Shown here: positions 41,923-51,548 of the stretch, in pieces
How the letters are laid out: the number at the start of each line of letters is the position of its first letter
Numbering within the stretch: the first letter of the stretch is position 1
Assembly (NCBI GenBank): GCA_015152475.1
Contig: SUTW01000004.1
Coordinates: 90,503-154,502, forward strand
Origin: Cyanobacteria bacterium SIG30
GTDB lineage: Bacteria; Cyanobacteriota; Vampirovibrionia; Gastranaerophilales; Gastranaerophilaceae
Direction: 5' to 3'
Length of the DNA stretch: 64,000 bases
The notes under the pieces: generated by a model
Database searches by the model: none
What the model was told of the DNA's origin: nothing
What the model saw: only the letters and a program-made list of their open reading frames with translations
Position numbers and translations under genes: made by a program

Positions 41923-44172
41923 TTATATTGCAAGTTCTAATTTAAATCCTAATTTTGTTGATTTGATTAGGAATTTAGAATTGTCAACTTTAACCATATA
42001 ATAATCTTTATCCATACTGCTATCAACTAATCTGTATTTAATTCTTAAATCTTCGATGTTGTTTTTAAAAGTATGAATGATAAATATTTCTTCGTTCACA
42101 AAACCTATTAGTGAAATTTTGCCTCTAAATTGTGCAAGGTAGAAACCTCTGTCTGATTCAATTTTAATAGAAGATATAATTTTTGCTTCAGTTTCTTCTT
42201 GTGTATTTTGTTTTATTGGATTTTGAGTCATAGTTTGTTGTGATTTTGTTATCTGTTTGTTTATTTGAGGTTGTTTATTTATTATTTTGTCTGTTTCTAA
42301 AGTAATTGTTGGAGCTGAATCTTTAGAAATTGTATTATTTACTTTTGGTGGTGTATTAAGTGGAGTTGGTTTGTTAATTTGAATGTTTTGAATACGCTTG
42401 ATGTTATCTTGATTATATTTTATTGTATTGGTTTTTTCAATATTTAAATCAGTTTTTACTTTTTGTGTTGGAGTCACAAAATTATTGATAGGTGTTTGAA
42501 CCTGAGGTTTTTGTTCAATTTGTTTTTCGTTTTCTGTTTTTATGGCAGAGCTGAATTCCACTTTGGTTTGAAGTTTTTGATAATTAGACTCAGGTGGCAA
42601 TTCAGGAAGTGGAGTTGGCTCAATAACTGTTTCTTTTTTATTTGTAAATTCTTGTTTTTGAATAACTTCTTCTTGAGCTCTTTTTTCTTTAAGCTCTTTA
42701 AATTTATTAATTTTTTGGACTTCTGTAATTTTTTGTTTTTGAGCAAATTTTTCTTTATTTTCTTCAAGTGTTTTTGCAAAAATATCATTAATTTCTTGTG
42801 TTGTTGTTTCAAAATCTTTTTGAGTAATTTCCACGTCTTTTTTAATTTGTTCAACAGGATTTGTTTTTGCATTAAATAAAGTTTCAGGAATACTTGCGTA
42901 TATTGTTTCATCTTCTTCCGCTGGTTTTTTCAAAACAATTTCCTTATCATCATTTGGCTTAATTTCTTCTTTTGTTTCATTCATTTCTATTGCAAAGTCA
43001 TCAACTTCTTTAATTTCATCTTCGATTTTTTCAATTTCATTTTGTTCATCAATTATAGAATCTGTTTTTTCATATTCAGGAAGTGTTTCACCAGATTTTT
43101 CTTTTTGTCTTACGTAGTTAATTAAAATAGAAATAATTCCTGCAAACAGAATTAAAAGCATAAAATTGTTTTTAATAAAATCTATAAAACCATAAGTTTT
43201 TTTAGATTTTGTTTCCTTGTTTTGAGCAATAATATTTGATTCTTGTTCTGCATTTATATCGGCAAGAATTGTTTCTTCAATATTTTGAGTAGGTTCAACT
43301 GAATTTGTTTTATTTTCAATATCATTTGTTATAGGAGCAGAAACTTCTTTTGTCTCTTCTTTTGTTTCTGCGGGTTTATTTATATTTTGTACATTTACTT
43401 TTTCATTTTTAATTGGGTTTTGAGCAAGTTTTTCTTGTGGTTTTGTGCCTTTTTTAACAGTTTTTGTAGCTTGTTTTTTTTCTGTAACTTTGTTAACAGT
43501 TTTTGTAGTTTGTTTTTTCTCTGCAACTTTGTTAACAGTTGTTTTTTTAATATTGGTTTTTTGAACAGTATTATTTTTTGCAGTTGTTTGTTTTTTAGTT
43601 TTTGCTATTGTTTTTTGAGCTATTTTTTCATTTTTTATAATATTTTTATTTGTTGTTTCTTGGGCAATTTTTTCATTTGTAGATTCTTTATTTTCAATTA
43701 ATGGTTTTAAATCAGTTTTTGTTCCTTTTTGAATCGCTTCAATTTCTTTATCTATTTGTGCCAATTTTTCTTTAGATATAACATTAGTTTCTTTTGTTTC
43801 GGCTTTAATATTTGTTGTTAATTTAAGCTCTCTGTTTGTTGTTATTATGATTTTAGTGTAACCATTATTTATATCTTGACCTGCGTATGGTTGTAATTTG
43901 ACATCTACACTTTTGATATCTTCATTTGACGCACCAGATGTAATTGAATTATTTGTTTCTGGCAATAAAATATTATAATTATTGTTACCTTTTTTAATAA
44001 CTTTTATTGGTGTTGAATATGGCTTTTGAGTATGCAAATCTATTCTGTAACTATTTTCTGATGTTTTAACTATATCGATTTTTGTTAAATTGTTTTTAAA
44101 ATCGTCACTTACAGAAAATGTTGTTAGTGTTGTTAATATGAATGCTAGTATTGTAAATAAAAATCTTTTCAT
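41923..44172 (-). CDS. exported/membrane protein with low-complexity middle (749 aa)
   Basis: A signal peptide (MKRFLFTILAFILTTLTTFS) is followed by a beta-rich domain of about 110 residues with AMIN-like character (KIDIVKTSENSYRIDLHTQ, GYTKIIITTNRELKL). Then come Lys/Thr/Gln-rich repeats (KTVNKVTEKKQ), a membrane helix near residues 330-350 (NNFMLLILFAGIISILINYV), a long acidic/Gln-rich coil and a C-terminal beta domain (FYLAQFRGKISLIGFVNEEIF). AMIN domains bind cell wall or polysaccharide; that match is tentative. The C-terminal part is expected on the other side of the membrane. Function unknown. Confidence 0.7.
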   Translation of the reverse strand: MKRFLFTILAFILTTLTTFSVSDDFKNNLTKIDIVKTSENSYRIDLHTQKPYSTPIKVIKKGNNNYNILLPETNNSITSGASNEDIKSVDVKLQPYAGQDINNGYTKIIITTNRELKLTTNIKAETKETNVISKEKLAQIDKEIEAIQKGTKTDLKPLIENKESTNEKIAQETTNKNIIKNEKIAQKTIAKTKKQTTAKNNTVQKTNIKKTTVNKVAEKKQTTKTVNKVTEKKQATKTVKKGTKPQEKLAQNPIKNEKVNVQNINKPAETKEETKEVSAPITNDIENKTNSVEPTQNIEETILADINAEQESNIIAQNKETKSKKTYGFIDFIKNNFMLLILFAGIISILINYVRQKEKSGETLPEYEKTDSIIDEQNEIEKIEDEIKEVDDFAIEMNETKEEIKPNDDKEIVLKKPAEEDETIYASIPETLFNAKTNPVEQIKKDVEITQKDFETTTQEINDIFAKTLEENKEKFAQKQKITEVQKINKFKELKEKRAQEEVIQKQEFTNKKETVIEPTPLPELPPESNYQKLQTKVEFSSAIKTENEKQIEQKPQVQTPINNFVTPTQKVKTDLNIEKTNTIKYNQDNIKRIQNIQINKPTPLNTPPKVNNTISKDSAPTITLETDKIINKQPQINKQITKSQQTMTQNPIKQNTQEETEAKIISSIKIESDRGFYLAQFRGKISLIGFVNEEIFIIHTFKNNIEDLRIKYRLVDSSMDKDYYMVKVDNSKFLIKSTKLGFKLELAI

Positions 44173-44241
44173 TAAACCTGTCCCGTTTGTGGTATTATAG
44201 TCCTACCTTAATTATAATACAAAAAAGACAAATGTAGCACT

Positions 44242-45147
44242 ATGGAAAATGAATTTAAAACAGGTTTTGTAACAATTATAGCTAGACCAAATGTTGGTAA
44301 ATCAACTATGCTTAATAAAATAGTTGGGCAAAAGATTGCTATAACAACAAATACGGCCCAAACAACAAGAACAAAAATAAAGGGTATATTAACTTCTGAA
44401 AAATCACAAATTATCTTTATAGATACCCCAGGTGTTCACAGGCCACTTAATAAGCTTGGAGAATTTTTATCTTCTCAAACTCAAAGTGCTGTTAAAGATA
44501 CTGATTTAATATTATATTTAACTGATGTTACAAGTCCATGTATGAGAGGCGATATGTGGATTTACGAAAATTATTTAAAAGATGCAAATGCGCCTGTAAT
44601 TTTAGTTTTTAATAAAATTGATTTAGTTAAAAATCAAGAAAAACTTGAAGCGAATATTTACAGTTATAAAAAGATGTTTGAAAAAAATATTCAAACAGTA
44701 AGAATTTCTGCAAAAACCGGCAAAAATTTTGACAGCCTTATTCAGTGTATTGAAAAATATTTGCCGGAAGGCGAGATGCTTTATCCAGATGATGAAATTA
44801 CTGACCAAAATATGAGGATGATTGCATCTGAAACAATCAGAGAAAAAATAATTTTAAACACAAGGGATGAAGTTCCTCACAGTGTTGCTGTTTTGATTGA
44901 TTCTTATAAATCTGAAGAAGATATTGATAGAATTTCTGCAACAATTTATGTTTCAACCGATAGCCAAAAAGGAATTATAATAGGCAAAAATGGCTCAGCG
45001 CTTAAAAAAATTGGAATGGAGGCAAGAATTGAACTTGAAAAAATTGCTGAGAAGAAAATTTTTCTTCAACTTTTTGTAAAGGTTCAAAAGAATTGGCAAA
45101 AAGATTCCCGCGCAATGAAGATGCTGGGGCTTGAAGATGAGAGATAA
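44242..45147 (+). CDS. era: GTPase Era
   Basis: Essential GTPase for 16S rRNA maturation and small-subunit assembly. G1 ARPNVGKSTMLNKI, G2 TTRTKIKGI, G3 DTPGVH, G4 NKIDL and G5 SAKTG are all present; the C-terminal KH domain (residues about 215-300) has IIGKNGSALKKIGMEAR. The length of 301 aa matches E. coli. TATAAT lies about 25 nt upstream. No good Shine-Dalgarno is visible. Confidence 0.96.
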   Translation: MENEFKTGFVTIIARPNVGKSTMLNKIVGQKIAITTNTAQTTRTKIKGILTSEKSQIIFIDTPGVHRPLNKLGEFLSSQTQSAVKDTDLILYLTDVTSPCMRGDMWIYENYLKDANAPVILVFNKIDLVKNQEKLEANIYSYKKMFEKNIQTVRISAKTGKNFDSLIQCIEKYLPEGEMLYPDDEITDQNMRMIASETIREKIILNTRDEVPHSVAVLIDSYKSEEDIDRISATIYVSTDSQKGIIIGKNGSALKKIGMEARIELEKIAEKKIFLQLFVKVQKNWQKDSRAMKMLGLEDER

Positions 45148-45375
45148 TTAATCTTTATTGAAAAAATTTGGGTTTTTGAATTTATCTAATTTTTCTTTGT
45201 GAATGATTAAGCCACATTTTGAGCAGGCTAAAATTTTTTCTGTCGAATCAATTGGAACAAAAACGTGTGAGCATTTTTCTACTTCTTTTTGGATACTAAC
45301 ACTTTTTTTTGAAAAAATGCCAGTCTTGTTACCGAAATCTTTTTTTAATTTTGCGAATAATTCAAAGATATACAT
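45148..45375 (-). CDS. small zinc-ribbon-like protein (75 aa)
   Basis: The C-terminal half has CSHVFVP then ACSKCGLIIHKEK, spaced like a small zinc ribbon (Cys, His, Cys-x2-Cys). The N-terminal half is basic and helical. It ends immediately beside the era stop codon, tail to tail. TATAAT ends 7 nt before the ATG and there is no Shine-Dalgarno, so it is predicted leaderless. Function unknown. Confidence 0.65.
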   Translation of the reverse strand: MYIFELFAKLKKDFGNKTGIFSKKSVSIQKEVEKCSHVFVPIDSTEKILACSKCGLIIHKEKLDKFKNPNFFNKD

Positions 45376-45382
45376 AACTTTT

Positions 45383-45388
45383 ATTATA
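45383..45388 (-). promoter_or_regulatory. -10 box for the zinc-ribbon gene
   Basis: TATAAT on the minus strand, 7 nt before the ATG at 45375; weak -35. Confidence 0.5.
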
Positions 45389-45416
45389 ATATTTTTTTAC
45401 AAAAAAGAAAATGGTT

Positions 45417-45445
45417 TTGATTTTTTTATAAAATTTATGTATAAT
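45417..45445 (+). promoter_or_regulatory. rubredoxin operon promoter
   Basis: TTGATT (45417-45422), 17 nt, TATAAT (45440-45445). The expected start near 45452 is past an ATG at 45449, supporting the rubredoxin start at 45473. Confidence 0.7.
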
Positions 45446-45472
45446 TAAATGGTACATTTTATTGGAGACAAG

Positions 45473-45634
45473 ATGAATATATACGTTTGTTTAGTTTGTG
45501 GTTATGCGTATGATCCTAGCGCTGGGGATGCAGATAGCGGAATTGAACCAAATACACCATTTGAATCATTGCCTGATAATTGGGTTTGCCCTCTTTGTGG
45601 TGTTAAAAAGAATGAATTTGTGGAACAAGTTTAA
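45473..45634 (+). CDS. rubredoxin (53 aa)
   Basis: One-iron electron carrier. Both iron-binding knuckles are present: [12 protein letters not shown] and [10 protein letters not shown] (four Cys), with the family core residues DPSAGD and FESLPDNW. Start at 45473 is supported by GGAGACAAG and the promoter. Its stop overlaps the ATG of the next gene (TAATG), so the two are translationally coupled. Rubredoxins in anaerobes feed electrons to oxygen- or peroxide-reducing enzymes. Confidence 0.95.
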   Translation: MNIYVCLVCGYAYDPSAGDADSGIEPNTPFESLPDNWVCPLCGVKKNEFVEQV

Positions 45635-46887
45635 TGTCTAAAATAGATTCCATAGATGGACTTATAAAAGATTCTCAAGACGCTCTTGCTGAACATTTTT
45701 CTTGTGTTGACGAGATTTGTGATTTTAACCAAGAAAAAGTTTTGAATGCGTTTAGAAAAAATAAAATTGGTGAAGAACATTTTTACACTGTTACGGGTTA
45801 CGGCCATGATGACATTGGGCGTGAAGCTCTCGATAGGGTTTTTGCAGATGTCTTTAAAGCTGAAAAAGCAATAGTCAGACCACATTTTGTATCCGGAACA
45901 CATACTTTAGCTTGTTGCCTTTTTGGGATTTTAAGAATGCAAGACGTGTTATTGTCAGTAACTGGCAGACCTTATGACACTATGCAACAAGTTATTGGTA
46001 TTAATCATAGAACACCTGAATCTCTTTGGGGACATGGCGTTGAATATAGAGAAGTTCCATTTATAAACGACAAAGAAGTTGATTACGGTGAAATTTATAG
46101 AAAAGTTGACGATAGAACCAAGATGGTTTTAATTCAACGCTCAAGAGGTTATAGTTTAAGAAAATCTTTATCTGTTGATGAGATAAGAAGAATTGTGGAA
46201 ATTGTCAAAAGCAAAAATCCAAATTGCATTTGCTTTGTTGATAATTGTTATGGCGAATTTGTCGAAGATAAAGAACCTATTGAAGTTGGTGCTGATTTGA
46301 TGGCAGGAAGTCTTATTAAAAATCCAGGTGGCGGAATTGTTGAAGCTGGTGGGTATATCGCAGGCCGTGCCGATTTAGTTGATTTATGTTCTGCAAGGTT
46401 AACTGCTCCTGGCATTTATTCGCAAGGTGGAGCAATGTTTAACCAAACAAGAATCATGTTGCAGGGCTTATTTATGGCACCTTTAATAGTTTCTCAGGCA
46501 TTAAAAGGCGCTTTATTGTGTGCCAAGGTTTTTGAAAATATTGGCTTAAAAACAACTCCACGTTCAAGAGAAAAAAGAAGCGATTTAATACAAACTGTTG
46601 AATTCAAAAATCCAGAAGATCAAAGCGCTTTTTGTCGTGCTGTTCAAATGTATTCTCCAGTTGATAGTTATTTAACTCCGATTCCTGATGAAGTTCCAGG
46701 ATATGATGACAAACTTATTATGGCTGGTGGCACATTTGTTGAAGGTTCAACAATTGAACTAAGTGCCGATGGTCCTGTTCGCCCACCTTATGTTGTTTAT
46801 ATGCAAGGTGGTCTAAGTTATTCACATGTAAAAATTGTTCTTAAAGGCATTTTAAACGAAATTGAAAACGCTAAGCTTTCAAAATAA
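45634..46887 (+). CDS. methionine gamma-lyase-like PLP enzyme (aluminium-resistance family, 417 aa)
   Basis: Fold-type I PLP protein of the family annotated as methionine gamma-lyase or aluminium resistance protein: YTVTGYGHDDIGREALDRVFADVF, RPHFVSGTHTLACCLFGILR, then CFVDNCYGEF (PLP-binding Asp) and the Lys region GSLIKNPGGGIVEAGGYIAG. Length and order of motifs match that family. Expected to act on sulphur amino acids, though its physiological substrate is unsettled. Coupled to rubredoxin upstream. Confidence 0.88.
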   Translation: MSKIDSIDGLIKDSQDALAEHFSCVDEICDFNQEKVLNAFRKNKIGEEHFYTVTGYGHDDIGREALDRVFADVFKAEKAIVRPHFVSGTHTLACCLFGILRMQDVLLSVTGRPYDTMQQVIGINHRTPESLWGHGVEYREVPFINDKEVDYGEIYRKVDDRTKMVLIQRSRGYSLRKSLSVDEIRRIVEIVKSKNPNCICFVDNCYGEFVEDKEPIEVGADLMAGSLIKNPGGGIVEAGGYIAGRADLVDLCSARLTAPGIYSQGGAMFNQTRIMLQGLFMAPLIVSQALKGALLCAKVFENIGLKTTPRSREKRSDLIQTVEFKNPEDQSAFCRAVQMYSPVDSYLTPIPDEVPGYDDKLIMAGGTFVEGSTIELSADGPVRPPYVVYMQGGLSYSHVKIVLKGILNEIENAKLSK

Positions 46888-46915
46888 ATTATTTTGTGTA
46901 TTTAATAACGTAAAT

Positions 46916-46943
46916 AAAAAAGGTGCTTAAAAGCACCTTTTTA
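46916..46943. terminator. bidirectional terminator between convergent genes
   Basis: AGGTGCTT-AA-AAGCACCT hairpin flanked by an A-tract and a T-tract, able to work for the PLP enzyme gene (+) and the SLH gene (-). Confidence 0.85.
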
Positions 46944-46966
46944 AATATTGTATTTATTTTGTTTAA

Positions 46967-48163
46967 CTACTGTTTAACCCAGTTTGTCATAACATCAATC
47001 TGAACAGGTTTCAAAAGAATGAATTCTTTAATTTGTCCTTTGTGAACCCATGCATTTTGACCTTTGAATATATAATATGCAATTTTGTTCAAGAAGTCAT
47101 TCATTTTCCAAGTGTTTGAATTTTTAGGATGTTTGAAAACTGCTTTAATATCTGCAACTGCTGGGAATTCAGTTGTTTCATCAATGGTGTTAGCTCTTAT
47201 CATAGTGTCTGTTGCAAGAACTATTTCACCATTTTTTAATAATGTTTTTTCTTTAACAACTTTTTGGACAGTACCTTCGAATCTTGCGCCAACTGGGATA
47301 ATTAGAACTTTATTTTTGTCAACAAAGTTTTTAGTTGCACGTGCAGTAAAGCTTTCGCCAACAACTGCTACTCTTGAATCATCAAATGGTTTTTTTGAAC
47401 TCATGCAATCCATAACTGCAAGCGGTAAGATTGTTCCTGCTGGGATATATGCTATATCTTTATCAAGATATACATTTTCTAAAACATAACCATCCATAAT
47501 TTTTGGTTGTCCTGCAATTTTATGGTTTGGAGCAATAGCTGCTCTTTCCATCATTGCAACCAAAAATCCAGCTAATTCACCACGTGTTGCAGGGCGTAAT
47601 GGTGAAATGAAACCTTCGTCATAAGGTGGAATGATTAACATATCTAATTGTTTTGCCTTAGCTGTTCTTAAAAGAGCCCAAGAAGGAACTTCATCTGCAT
47701 CTTCAAATTCTGCTAAGTATTCTTTTGCCGCTTCTGGTGTAAGTTCTGAAATATTTAACGCATTTGTTATAACTTCAATAACTTCAACTCTTTTAACATT
47801 GTCGTTTGGATTGAAGTATCCATCAGGATCTTCTTCAACAAGGTCATAATTTGCAGCAAGTTGGATATACGGATAACCCCAGAAATCAGGTGTTACATCT
47901 AACCATTCATAAGTTTGTTCTATTGGTTTACCAATAAGTCCTAATGCTCTTGTTGCCATTGATGTAAATTCTGCCTTAGTTACCAAATCGTCTGGTCTAA
48001 ATTCGCCGTCTGGATAACCAAAAACAACACCTTTTTCTTCAAGATATGTAACGTAAGGGTATGCCCAATTTGTTTCATCCATATCAACAAAACCAGCGTG
48101 AGCATTTTGCGTAAAGATTAAACACATAAATAGAGCAATTACTAGATTTAAAATTTTTTTCAT
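46967..48163 (-). CDS. SLH-domain envelope protein (398 aa)
   Basis: A signal peptide (MKKILNLVIALFMCLIFTQNAHA) precedes three S-layer homology repeats: residues about 24-75 (DETNWAYPYVTYLEEKGVV, FRPDDLVTKAEF), 85-140 (DFWGYPYIQLAA, FNPNDNVKRVEV) and 150-210 (SWALLRTAKAKQLD, LRPATRGELAGFL). SLH domains bind peptidoglycan-linked polymers. The C-terminal 180 residues are beta-rich and contain two pAG-type segments (IPAGTILPLAV, IIPVGARFEGTV) reminiscent of the glycine-zipper protein at 22164. It is probably periplasmic and wall-bound. No porin barrel is present, unlike cyanobacterial SLH-OprB proteins. Confidence 0.85.
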   Translation of the reverse strand: MKKILNLVIALFMCLIFTQNAHAGFVDMDETNWAYPYVTYLEEKGVVFGYPDGEFRPDDLVTKAEFTSMATRALGLIGKPIEQTYEWLDVTPDFWGYPYIQLAANYDLVEEDPDGYFNPNDNVKRVEVIEVITNALNISELTPEAAKEYLAEFEDADEVPSWALLRTAKAKQLDMLIIPPYDEGFISPLRPATRGELAGFLVAMMERAAIAPNHKIAGQPKIMDGYVLENVYLDKDIAYIPAGTILPLAVMDCMSSKKPFDDSRVAVVGESFTARATKNFVDKNKVLIIPVGARFEGTVQKVVKEKTLLKNGEIVLATDTMIRANTIDETTEFPAVADIKAVFKHPKNSNTWKMNDFLNKIAYYIFKGQNAWVHKGQIKEFILLKPVQIDVMTNWVKQ

Positions 48164-48181
48164 TTCCCCAAGTCCTTATTT

Positions 48182-49489
48182 TTAAGCTATTTCATCTTCA
48201 ATTTGTTTTTTCTTTTCCTTTGGAAGTTTGATTATTTCTGCCAAATTATGTTTTTTGCGAACCATATCAGCGGTAACGGTGAACTTTTTGATATCTTTGT
48301 TTGAAGGAACTTCGTACATAATGTCAAGCATAAGTTCTTCAACAATTGATCTTAAAGCACGTGCACCAGTTTTTCTTTTTATTGCTTCTTGTGCAATGCA
48401 ATTTATTGCTTCATCTTCAAATACAAGTTCAACGTCATCCATATCCATTAAGCACTCATATTGTTTAAGCACTGCGCTTTTTGGTTCGGTAAGAATTCTT
48501 TTTAAACTTTCTTCGTTTAATTGGTCTAGTACAGCATAAATTGGAATTCTTCCAATAAATTCAGGAATTAAACCAAATTTCATAAGGTCATCTGGTTGAA
48601 GTTTTTGAAGAAGCTTGTTTGTTTCTTCCTCTTTTTCTTTTGCGCTTTTTGTTTTTGCGCCAAAGCCAACACTATTTCCTTCTGAGCAACGTCTTTCAAC
48701 GATTTTGTCTAAATCAACAAATGCGCCACCAACAATAAATAAAATGTTGCTTGTGTCAATTTGTATAAATTCTTGGTGCGGGTGTTTTCTGCCACCTTGA
48801 GGTGGTACATTCGCAACGGTACCTTCAATCATTTTAAGAAGCGCTTGCTGTACGCCTTCACCTGAAACATCTCTTGTTATTGATGTATTTTCGCTTTTTC
48901 TTGCGATTTTATCGATTTCATCAATGTAAATTATGCCTCGTTCGGCTTTTTCTGCATTATAGTCAGCATTTTGATAAAGTCTTAATAAGATGTTTTCAAC
49001 GTCATCGCCAACATAACCTGCTTCTGTTAATGTTGTTGCATCTGCAACGGCAAAAGGTACGTTTAGCATTTTTGCTAGTGTTTGAGCTAACAATGTTTTA
49101 CCTGAACCAGTTGGACCAACAAGTAAGATATTGCTTTTTTGAATTTCAATACCTTTCTTTTCATTAACATCAAGATTGTGTGCAATTCTTTTATAGTGGT
49201 TATAAACGGCAACTGCTAAAACTTTTTTAGCGTCGTCTTGTCCAATTATATGTTCGTCAAGGTATTCTTTTATTTCCATTGGTTTAGGAATACCATCAAA
49301 CATTGAATCTATATCACCAGATTTTTCTTCTTGTTTTAAATTAAAAAGTTCTTCATCTAGAATTTCATTACATAATTCAATACATTCATCGCAGATACAA
49401 ACGTCAGGACCTGCAATCAATTTTTTAACTTGGTCTTGAGTTTTTCCGCAAAACGAACATTTTAAATTTGGATCATCATGTTTTGACAT
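48182..49489 (-). CDS. clpX: ATP-dependent Clp protease ATP-binding subunit ClpX
   Basis: Unfoldase partner of ClpP. N-terminal zinc domain CSFCGKTQ...[10 protein letters not shown], Walker A GPTGSGKT, Walker [12 protein letters not shown], sensor RRCSEG region and pore loop GYVGDD; 435 aa is typical. It follows clpP by 13 nt in the order tig-clpP-clpX found in most bacteria. Confidence 0.97.
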   Translation of the reverse strand: MSKHDDPNLKCSFCGKTQDQVKKLIAGPDVCICDECIELCNEILDEELFNLKQEEKSGDIDSMFDGIPKPMEIKEYLDEHIIGQDDAKKVLAVAVYNHYKRIAHNLDVNEKKGIEIQKSNILLVGPTGSGKTLLAQTLAKMLNVPFAVADATTLTEAGYVGDDVENILLRLYQNADYNAEKAERGIIYIDEIDKIARKSENTSITRDVSGEGVQQALLKMIEGTVANVPPQGGRKHPHQEFIQIDTSNILFIVGGAFVDLDKIVERRCSEGNSVGFGAKTKSAKEKEEETNKLLQKLQPDDLMKFGLIPEFIGRIPIYAVLDQLNEESLKRILTEPKSAVLKQYECLMDMDDVELVFEDEAINCIAQEAIKRKTGARALRSIVEELMLDIMYEVPSNKDIKKFTVTADMVRKKHNLAEIIKLPKEKKKQIEDEIA

Positions 49490-49502
49490 TTATTTAAAGT
49501 CC

Positions 49503-50096
49503 TTATTTTTCTAATTGGTCACTTGTGATTACTCTGTCAATCATACCATATTCAAGTGCTTCTTCTGGTGTCATAATGTAATCACGGTCTGTATCTTTTT
49601 CGATTTTCTTGATATTTTGACCTGTGTTTGCAGCCAAGATTGAATTTAGAGATTTTTTAATTCTGATAATTTCATTTGCTTGAATTTCGATATCAGTTGC
49701 TTGACCTTGAGCACCGCCTAAAGGTTGGTGAATTAATACTCTTGAATGTGGAAGAGCCATTCTTTTACCTTTTTTACCAGATGATAATAAGAATGCGCCC
49801 ATTGAAGCTGCTTGTCCTAAACATATAGTAGAAACATCAGCTCTTATATGTTGCATTGTGTCATAAATAGCGAAACCTGCAGTAACTGAACCACCTGGTG
49901 AATTGATGTATAACATAATATCTTTTTCAGGATTTTCGCTATCTAATAATAAAAGTTGTGCAACGATTAAGTTGGCAACCATATCGTCGATTGGAGTTCC
50001 TAAGAAAATAATTCTTTCACGAAGAAGTCTTGAGAAAATATCAAAAGATCTTTCGCCACGTGAAGATTGTTCAATTACAACTGGTACAAAACTCAT
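49503..50096 (-). CDS. clpP: ATP-dependent Clp protease proteolytic subunit ClpP
   Basis: Serine peptidase forming the 14-mer chamber. Catalytic Ser in [14 protein letters not shown], His in [19 protein letters not shown], and Asp in [33 protein letters not shown] is the family signature. 197 aa. Starts one base after the tig stop codon, so it is coupled to it. Confidence 0.97.
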   Translation of the reverse strand: MSFVPVVIEQSSRGERSFDIFSRLLRERIIFLGTPIDDMVANLIVAQLLLLDSENPEKDIMLYINSPGGSVTAGFAIYDTMQHIRADVSTICLGQAASMGAFLLSSGKKGKRMALPHSRVLIHQPLGGAQGQATDIEIQANEIIRIKKSLNSILAANTGQNIKKIEKDTDRDYIMTPEEALEYGMIDRVITSDQLEK

Positions 50097-51407
50097 CTAT
50101 TTATCTCCTTTTTTAGCTTTAAAGTTGTTATTTTCTATTAACATTTTTGCAACTTTTTCAGATGCAACTTGTTGTGAAATAAGCGCAATTGAAGAAGGAT
50201 TTTTGAAAATTTCTTGCATTGCTTCGTTGCGTCTTTCACCATATTGGTTTGCAATTAGTTGAATTTGATTAAAGATGTCTGCTTGTTCAACTTTTACACT
50301 TTCAACCATAGCAATTTTTTCAATTACTAATGAATTTTTGATTCTTTTGATTGCTTCTTCTTCAATTTGTTTATCTACTTTATCCAAGCCTTCTTCTTGA
50401 ATCATTTTGTCAAAGTCAAGCCCTTGAGACATTGCTCTTTGTCTTGATTCTTCTTTGATTGCGTCTTTTTCTCTTTCAATCATTGTTGCTTGAATATCAA
50501 TTTTTGCTTCATCTATTACTTTGTCAAGAATTGCTTTTTCTTTATTTCTGTCATTTGTCATTTTTTCATTTTCTTCTAAGAATTTTTGAATGTCAGCTTT
50601 TAATTCTTCCAAAGTTTTCATTCTGCCATTAGTTGCTTTTTGAGCTAATTCATCATTTTCTTCAGGCAAAACTCTTTCTTTTATTTCTAATAATTTGATT
50701 TTAAATTGAGCATCTGCACCTTTTAATTCTTCACTGTGGTAATTTTCAGGGAATTTAACATCAATTGTGAATTCTTCGCCAATTTCATGTCCAATTAATC
50801 CTTCTGCAAAACCAGGAATAAAGTTTGAATTTGCAAGATCTAACATATAACCTTTTGCAGATCCGCCTTCAATAAGTTTACCATTTGCACTGCCTTCAAA
50901 ATCAAATACAACGTTGTCTGTTGCTGTTGTTTTTCTTCCTTCAACATTTTTTAAAGTTGAAAGTCTTTGTTTAATATTTTCAATTTCTTTTTCGATAGCA
51001 TTTTCTTCGTTTTTGTATTCAACAAATTCAACTTCAACATTTTTGTATTCACCAAGAGTAACTTCAGGTTTTAATTCAACTTTTACAGTTAAAGTTACAT
51101 CTGAACCTGGTTCAAAGTTATATGTTTCTATATATGGTTGTTGCGCAAGTTCTAATTTGTTTTCAGTTACAACGTTAGAAAAAGCTTCTGGGAATAAATC
51201 TTCGATTGCTTGATGTTTAATTGCATCAACACCAACTCTTGCTTCAACAACTTTGTCTGGAACTTTTCCTTTTCTAAAACCTGCAATGTTTAAATTTTTG
51301 CTTATTTTTTTCAAAGCTTTTGCATAGGCTTCTTGAGCCTTATCTTGTGGGATTGTAATATCGAATTTTGCGATATTTCCTTCTAGTTTTTCAATTTTTG
51401 TACTCAT
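50097..51407 (-). CDS. tig: trigger factor
   Basis: Ribosome-bound chaperone. The N-terminal domain has the ribosome signature NIAGFRKGKVPDKVVE (GFRxGKxP); residues 150-235 form the PPIase domain (VVFDFEGSANGKLIEGG, IPGFAEGLIGHEIGEEF); the rest is the helical chaperone domain rich in Glu and Lys. 436 aa is normal. First gene of tig-clpP-clpX. Confidence 0.96.
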   Translation of the reverse strand: MSTKIEKLEGNIAKFDITIPQDKAQEAYAKALKKISKNLNIAGFRKGKVPDKVVEARVGVDAIKHQAIEDLFPEAFSNVVTENKLELAQQPYIETYNFEPGSDVTLTVKVELKPEVTLGEYKNVEVEFVEYKNEENAIEKEIENIKQRLSTLKNVEGRKTTATDNVVFDFEGSANGKLIEGGSAKGYMLDLANSNFIPGFAEGLIGHEIGEEFTIDVKFPENYHSEELKGADAQFKIKLLEIKERVLPEENDELAQKATNGRMKTLEELKADIQKFLEENEKMTNDRNKEKAILDKVIDEAKIDIQATMIEREKDAIKEESRQRAMSQGLDFDKMIQEEGLDKVDKQIEEEAIKRIKNSLVIEKIAMVESVKVEQADIFNQIQLIANQYGERRNEAMQEIFKNPSSIALISQQVASEKVAKMLIENNNFKAKKGDK

Positions 51408-51548
51408 AATTATTTATTATACCTCTCATCTTACTTTACTATAACTCAAACATATAAGAATAGTCAATTTAGAGTAATTTTTTAACAATAAAATTACAAA
51501 AATTTAACTTTTCTAAAAAGCTTCTTTTTTAGCTTGATTTAATTGGGT

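Noticed and set aside
42463..42879. Phe/Cys-rich open frame opposite the 749-aa protein
   Set aside because: Shadow of the Lys/Glu-rich coding strand.
51495..51540. Possible bamA terminator
   Set aside because: CTAAAAA/TTTTTAG pairing is all A/T and weak; not convincing.
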